Positions 59,349-64,000 of a stretch of 64,000 nucleotides of DNA are shown one piece after another. Under the pieces are notes generated by a model. That model was given only the letters and a program-made list of their open reading frames with translations. It searched no databases and was not told where the DNA came from. Source of the stretch: Aspergillus flavus (taxonomy: Eukaryota; Ascomycota; Eurotiomycetes; Eurotiales; Aspergillaceae); contig NC_092404.1 of NCBI RefSeq assembly GCF_009017415.1, positions 372,001 to 436,000 of the forward strand, read 5' to 3'. Made by a program: the position numbers and the translations under genes. The number at the start of each line of letters is the position of its first letter. Within the stretch, counting starts at the first letter, position 1.

Positions 59349-61241
59349 ATGTCGACATTAATTTCTTCATATCTTCTTGGTCTTGTGGCCTGCGCTGCCG
59401 CGGCGCCTGCAGCCTCACGAGCTTCGCCCCATGGCACTCGGGGCTACGGCGAGATCCAGTGGAAACCTTGCGGCGACCTCGGGGTGAATGGGACAACGGA
59501 ACTGGAATGCGGTAGCCTTGCTGTTCCTCTCGATTACACTGAGCCTGATTCCGGGGAGACCCTCAACCTCGAGATCCTAAGGGCTCCGGCCCCAAACCAG
59601 CCCTCGAAGGGAAGCGTGTTCGTCAACTTTGGTGGCCCGGGAGCTAGCGGTGTCGCTGAGATGTCCTTGTTGGGGTCTGTCTTGAGCATGTACGTGTAAC
59701 CTATCGCATGACATTGTCTCAAATGGAAAGCTAACCTAAACCTGGATAGATTTGTCGGAGGCTCATACGACGTCGTTAACGTAGTACCTCGGTGAGAGAG
59801 AACAATTCGGATCCCGAACAGCTACAGCAAAGCTAACGACGCGCGACAGAGGAACCGGCAATACACTCCCATTCTCCTGCTTCGCAGACGAACAGGAGCG
59901 AATCGCAGCCGCCTTGAGGGCCCCTTTCGCTACAAACGCCTCCGATACTGCCCTCGGACAGGTCTGGGCCGAGGCTAAAAACAGAGCAGATGCGTGCGTT
60001 CACGCGCAGAACAAGACGGGAAGCCTTATCGGAACGGCCTTTACAGCTCGGGACATAATGCAAGTGGTCGACACCCTTGAGGAAGACGGCAAGCTCAGAT
60101 GGTGGGGTACGTAGCAATCGCTTGCAAAGGATTCGAACCACACTATTTTTACTGATGACACATTTCTAGGCCAGTCTTACGGAACGCTCCTCGGATCGAC
60201 GCTCATTGCCATGTTCCCGGATAAGATCGACAAGGCTGTCCTAGATGGTGTCGTCAACGCGCATGAATACTACCATATGTACGTTGTGCTTTGTTTTTGC
60301 TCTGAAACGATGGTTATGCGCAGTTCCGTCTAACATGTTGCTTTCTTAGCAATGTAGAACAGGTTGCTGGTGCGGACAGCGCCTTTTCCGGGTTCTGCTC
60401 CCAGTGTGTCGATAACAAGGACAAGTGCCCTATCGCCGGCAACCGTACGGCCGAAGAGCTTGAGGAAGATCTTTACGCGGCAATGGAGGCGTTGAAGTCC
60501 AAACCCATCCCCGTATCCGTGGAGGGCAAAGGATACATCGTCGACTACGCAACCATCAAGGGGACGATCCATTACGCCTTGTACTTCCCCGCAACGTGGC
60601 CCACACTAGCCGAGAAACTGGACATCCTGTTTTCGGGAAACATCACGGGCATTCTTCCTGACCTCGTGGCCCCCCTGCCAGTCACTCCGGACGCGGATGC
60701 TATCCAGGGGATCAAGTGCAGCGACAACCAGGAGCCTCTGGAGACCCTTGAGGATGCGCTCCCGGGTGTCGAGGCGCGGGCGGAGCTGAGCAAGATTGCG
60801 GGCGACATCGCTGACGTTAGTGCGCTGCAGTGTGCGCGCTGGGGAATGCCAGCGAAGGAGCAGTACACCGGCGACTTCAAGGCCAAGACTCAGAACCCGG
60901 TCCTTCTGGTCAGCACCCAGCATGACCCCATCACGCCGCTCGTCTCGGCCAAGAAGATGAGCGAGGGCTTTGAGGGGAGCGTGGTACTTGAACAGGAAGG
61001 TTACGGAGTAAGTTTTAACACCCCTATCAATTTCTCAATTTTCACCATGGGCTTTCTAACGGGGCGCGCTTAGCACACGATCATTTCGCAAGGCTCTGTG
61101 TGTACTGTCAAGGCGATAATGGCGTACCTTAATGACGGCACTCTGCCCGAGCCTGGTACTGTTTGCAAAGTCGACGCAGTGCCATTTTCGGGAGAGAGTG
61201 GAGTGGCTGCTGTCCTGGAAGAGCTTACCAACGCCGCTTAA
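59349..61241 (+). CDS. secreted S33/TAP-like serine peptidase (alpha/beta hydrolase)
   Basis: Six exons, 59349-59689, 59750-59791, 59850-60106, 60170-60278, 60350-61007 and 61074-61241; 524 aa with matching phases. Signal peptide (STLISSYLLGLVACAAAAPA), then the TAP-family start YGEIQWKPCGDLGV and CGSLAVPLDYTEPDSGETLN. The oxyanion strand is VFVNFGGPGASGVAEM, the nucleophile elbow GQSYGTLLGS (Ser216, rebuilt across intron 3), and the C-terminal TAP-like domain carries the acid in VSTQHDPITP and the His in EGYGHTIISQGSVC (across the last intron). Cysteines and N-glycosylation sites fit an extracellular enzyme. The family releases tripeptides or prolyl peptides, or acts as an esterase. The 42-nt second exon is real by phase. 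Confidence 0.9.
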
Positions 61242-61722
61242 GAAGAATCAGTAGCACATAGTAGAGTCCTTGAAGGCAGGCAGGTGCATGGTTAATGTTA
61301 TCATACTTCGCTCCTATTTTAGTCAACCAGTGGCAACGGGAACATTCACATATATTTTATTTTAGAGTAGATGGAATACACACGCCTGTATAATAACTTA
61401 ACAAGTCCCCTCCAATAAATATCTGCTGACATCGCGCTCGAGATGATTCTTTACAAATCTACTTGATAAACATATTAAATAGTTTTAGATGGATAACCTA
61501 TATAGACTTTACACCATCAATAATAATCTACAATCTACAGAATGTTGTTCTGAAGTCTATATCCTTCATGTAATACGTAGTCACCTGTTGACAAACCTGT
61601 CCCTTCTTTTGACGGCAACCATTTCAAAACACTATGGTTGTAGAGATGATTTTATTTTCCCTGCATATTGCTAGAAGTTTAGTATAACATCAAGTGCATG
61701 TTATTCTGCCCGGCTCGAATGT
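61242..61722. other. intergenic region
   Basis: About 480 AT-rich bases; no gene or repeat seen. Confidence 0.45.
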
Positions 61723-61950
61723 TCAACGGGTCAATATCATCGATTTCGTGCCGTTGTACCTCTCGACCATATTTAAAATGGCCTCATTGACGATTTCCGG
61801 GTGTGTGGCACTAAAATAGTGGGTTCCTCCCTCCACGATATCCAACTTGGCCTCCATGGACCGGGTAAAAAGCCTAATCTGCTCTGCTGGAATCATGGTG
61901 CCGAGCTCTGTATCTAAAGTGCCCTCAAGACCAGTTAGTTCTTTGTACAT
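61723..61950 (-). pseudogene. C-terminal fragment of an alpha/beta hydrolase gene
   Basis: The last about 60 residues of a hydrolase remain open: PAEQIRLFTRSMEAKLDIVE, then GGTHYFSATHPEIVNEAILN, with a candidate catalytic His. Upstream is the 3' end of the metalloprotease gene 190 bp away, with no nucleophile region, so the N-terminal part of the hydrolase is missing. A truncated relic after a deletion or rearrangement. Confidence 0.55.
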
Positions 61951-62138
61951 AACTGAGAGGGATGATAATGAGAGGTCTGTTGGGTATGGGAACGCACGGA
62001 GCTAGCCTATAGCCTGGTCCATGGAAAGAAAGATCAACTGTGGTAAAGGTACTCTCTGAATAAAAAGAATACAAATGAAGCTGGAGAGACACAGGCTTCC
62101 TGGGGCCAAAGAAAATCCATACCAACCGTAAATTGTAG

Positions 62139-63392
62139 TCAAGTGGCCTCAACTTCAATAGTATAGACATCCCCATTCTGAGAAACCACCTTGATTTGGA
62201 CACCATCTTCTGAAACGAAAACGTCTCGACCAGCCTCGGTTGTGAAATGTGCATCATTTAATTCTTCCCCATCGCATCCACCAGAATTCGGGGTCGCATC
62301 GTGGACACGAATTGGACCTTGACCGGAAGCTGTGGATGTTGACACCGTATAGACAAGTACTCCTGTACTGCAAGCCGCGATATCCGCGCCCTCCCTGGCC
62401 CTGACCTCAGCCACAATAGCGGTAGTCTCATCCCGTTTCACAACTACTGCCTTAACACCCTCCTTAGTTCCGACCGCAGTAACAGTGTGTGTTGTCGATC
62501 CAGCACCATCCACACAATCAAATTGGTCGTCGGAAAACCATCCCAGTTTCCACTTATGCCATGCAAAGTAATCCGGAAGTCCACCACTAATCAGACCCAT
62601 AATATCATGACCGCCAACATACATCGTGGCCCTACCGCCATTCGAGGGATACAAATCCGGCAGTCCCATAGTGTGTCCGGTCTCGTGGTTCATGACTAGG
62701 AAGCCCCATGAGTTAGGAGCATCCTGACCAAAGGTGACAGTTTTACCGATGACTGTTCCGTCACCCGCAGTAAGCTCCCCCATGTAGGTAGGCGAGAACG
62801 AGATGTGCTTGGCTGCCTTGGTCGGGACGATATAGAGAACATCAGTGCCGCTGAAATCAATGGCTTGACCGACCGAGTTGAGTGCATCTTGGATGTACTT
62901 TCCGTGGAGCTGTGCGGTGATGCCTCGGTCATACGGGTAGGAGGTGGACGGATTAGGCATGCGGTAGAAACGAGAGGTGTCGGCAGTGATATTGAGACTG
63001 AGTTGACCAAAGGAAGAATGCTTGTACCAGTCTGGTGCACCAGGAACGAAGAGCTGGTATAGCTCCTCAGTAGTATCCGAGGCTGGTGCATCAGGGAAAT
63101 CAACGAATATCATATAGGCGTTGATGGTACCTGTACTTGGAGCAAAAGACTGTCCTGTGGCACTGAAGCCCTCGCTGAGAGCGGCTGATGTGGACTTGAG
63201 TTTGCAGGAGTTAGTTCCAGGTCCACGTGAGTTAGTCACACGAGGTGAATAATCCTGGAATGGTGATCGAGTCTTGAGAGTATGCATAGAAACTGAAGAG
63301 GAAGAGAGCGGGCATGTTTCAACGACCTGCGTCACAAGGCAGAGTAAGGCCCAGAAGAGGAGCCCTGAAAGCTGATCAATTTGGACTTTCAT
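62139..63392 (-). CDS. secreted M6-like zinc metalloprotease
   Basis: Intronless, 417 aa from ATG 63392, chosen because it begins the signal peptide (KVQIDQLSGLLFWALLCLV). The frame runs open upstream to 63515. After a pro-region, the catalytic domain has the zinc motif HETGHTMGLPDLY (His236, Glu237, His240, with Asp in the metzincin-like HExxHxxGxxD), as in bacterial immune-inhibitor A-type M6 proteases. A strand NAYMIFVDFPDAPAS and GGHDIMGLISGGLPDYFAWH follow the family. The C-terminal about 100 residues are a beta-rich domain. It should cut proteins outside the cell. A tandem 32-bp repeat lies 122-217 bp upstream of the start. Confidence 0.88.
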   Translation of the reverse strand: MKVQIDQLSGLLFWALLCLVTQVVETCPLSSSSVSMHTLKTRSPFQDYSPRVTNSRGPGTNSCKLKSTSAALSEGFSATGQSFAPSTGTINAYMIFVDFPDAPASDTTEELYQLFVPGAPDWYKHSSFGQLSLNITADTSRFYRMPNPSTSYPYDRGITAQLHGKYIQDALNSVGQAIDFSGTDVLYIVPTKAAKHISFSPTYMGELTAGDGTVIGKTVTFGQDAPNSWGFLVMNHETGHTMGLPDLYPSNGGRATMYVGGHDIMGLISGGLPDYFAWHKWKLGWFSDDQFDCVDGAGSTTHTVTAVGTKEGVKAVVVKRDETTAIVAEVRAREGADIAACSTGVLVYTVSTSTASGQGPIRVHDATPNSGGCDGEELNDAHFTTEAGRDVFVSEDGVQIKVVSQNGDVYTIEVEAT

Positions 63393-63513
63393 CTCGCTGC
63401 TTGTTCCCTTCACTAGAGTGATTTGTGCACGCAATGAAGTCAATGATTGACTGGAAATCAAGGCTTTTATATACGAAGGCCGTGTTACTCGAGGAAGACT
63501 CCAGCCAGCATTC

Positions 63514-63609
63514 AATCATGTTGAAACAATTAGAGCAAGGCATAGAATCATGTTGAAACTATTAGAGTAAGGCATAGGATCATGTTGAAACTATTGGAGC
63601 AAGTCAAAG
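63514..63609. repeat. three tandem 32-bp repeats
   Basis: Copies at 63514-63545, 63546-63577 and 63578-63609, starting AATCATGTTGAAAC(A/T)ATT (third copy GATCATG..). A few substitutions separate the copies. It lies directly upstream of the metalloprotease gene; a further CATCATGAAACAATTAGA-like partial copy at 63689-63706 is weaker. Confidence 0.87.
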
Positions 63610-64000
63610 AACAAGGCGTGATCTTTGTGTGGTATGATGCTAAGCAAGTGGCATCCTGTTCAAGTGGGACCTTACCTGGGAGGGTATCATCATGAAACAA
63701 TTAGACTATATCGAAGGGAAACTGTCGATCTCGGTGTTCCATCAGACTGGTGAAACATAAGAGCGGCACAGTTTCCCAACCGCGGTAAGTTGTTGCGGAC
63801 TGGTCAGTTTCAGCCAAGCGCTTGAGCACAATATGAATGCCAGCTCTACTGATCAGCACTGTAATACTAGATTGACTCTAGGTTTCCGAGACCATATCGG
63901 TTCTGGTTAATTCTCACGGTGGACCGCTGCACTGGAGCCAACTCTCAATCTAAATTGGGTGGCCAAGGATGGAAGGTAGAATAACAAATCATAACATTGG
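63610..64000. other. upstream region of the metalloprotease, window end
   Basis: No gene seen up to the window edge; the next gene, if any, lies outside. Confidence 0.4.

Noticed and set aside
60126..60145. GGTTCGAATCC on the minus strand, like a tRNA B box
   Set aside because: It lies in an intron of the peptidase gene and no A box or acceptor stem can be formed at the proper distance.
63514..63609. Possible CRISPR-like array
   Set aside because: The three 32-bp units are directly adjacent with no spacers, and the sequence is eukaryotic.

Overview
The window is nuclear DNA of a filamentous ascomycete, most likely a eurotiomycete such as Aspergillus or Penicillium. The evidence is many short introns (about 45-75 nt, GT..AG, several with a gctaac branch site), Zn2Cys6 and C2H2 regulators, many secreted enzymes, monocistronic genes on both strands and fungus-specific families. 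There are no bacterial operons, CRISPR arrays, rRNA genes or convincing tRNA genes. I rebuilt gene models by hand from reading phase and splice signals. All multi-exon models listed keep an open frame across every junction.

Layout. 0.8-11.9 kb: a zinc-type alcohol dehydrogenase-like reductase, two alpha/beta hydrolases (one like the secreted esterase 713), a C2H2 zinc-finger protein and a stand-alone glutamine synthetase-like enzyme, separated by gene-poor DNA with short repeats and decayed ORFs. 13.7-20.5 kb: a secreted dibasic-processed protein of unknown function, an eight-exon amidase with an Arp1-like N-terminus, and a WW protein with a long PPxY-rich repeat. 22.3-27.3 kb: a divergent pair for plant cell-wall breakdown (WSC-GH3 beta-xylosidase and GH93-like exo-arabinanase) sharing a promoter with five GGCTAR (XlnR-type) sites and an 18-bp perfect palindrome. 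28.3-30.7 kb: two unknown cytosolic proteins. 31.4-35.3 kb: a compact trio of methyltransferase, Zn2Cys6 regulator and MFS exporter. The same palindrome CGGAATTCCG lies in front of the methyltransferase and in the regulator/exporter divergent promoter, so I read it as a small self-contained regulon. 35.3-40.3 kb: AT-rich, gene-poor DNA with two decayed genes (ankyrin-repeat and F-box-like). 40.3-42.9 kb: a class I terpene synthase with an atypical DDxxN metal motif, then mitochondrial NADH-cytochrome b5 reductase. 44.3-51.8 kb: a ten-exon SGNH esterase with a 7-nt micro-exon, then a divergent Dal5-type permease / FAD amine oxidase pair with many GATA sites, probably for nitrogen scavenging. 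52.0-63.4 kb: a histidine phosphatase, an HpcH/HpaI aldolase, a TOXD-like enoyl reductase, a protein made of two fused RraA-type aldolase domains, a secreted S33/TAP-like peptidase and a secreted M6-like metalloprotease.

The best candidates for an undescribed system are the methyltransferase-regulator-exporter regulon (31.4-35.3 kb), the lone terpene synthase with its unusual motif, the secreted dibasic-processed protein at 13.7 kb, and the pair of aldolase genes (HpcH-type and tandem RraA) whose promoters carry CGGCAA elements.
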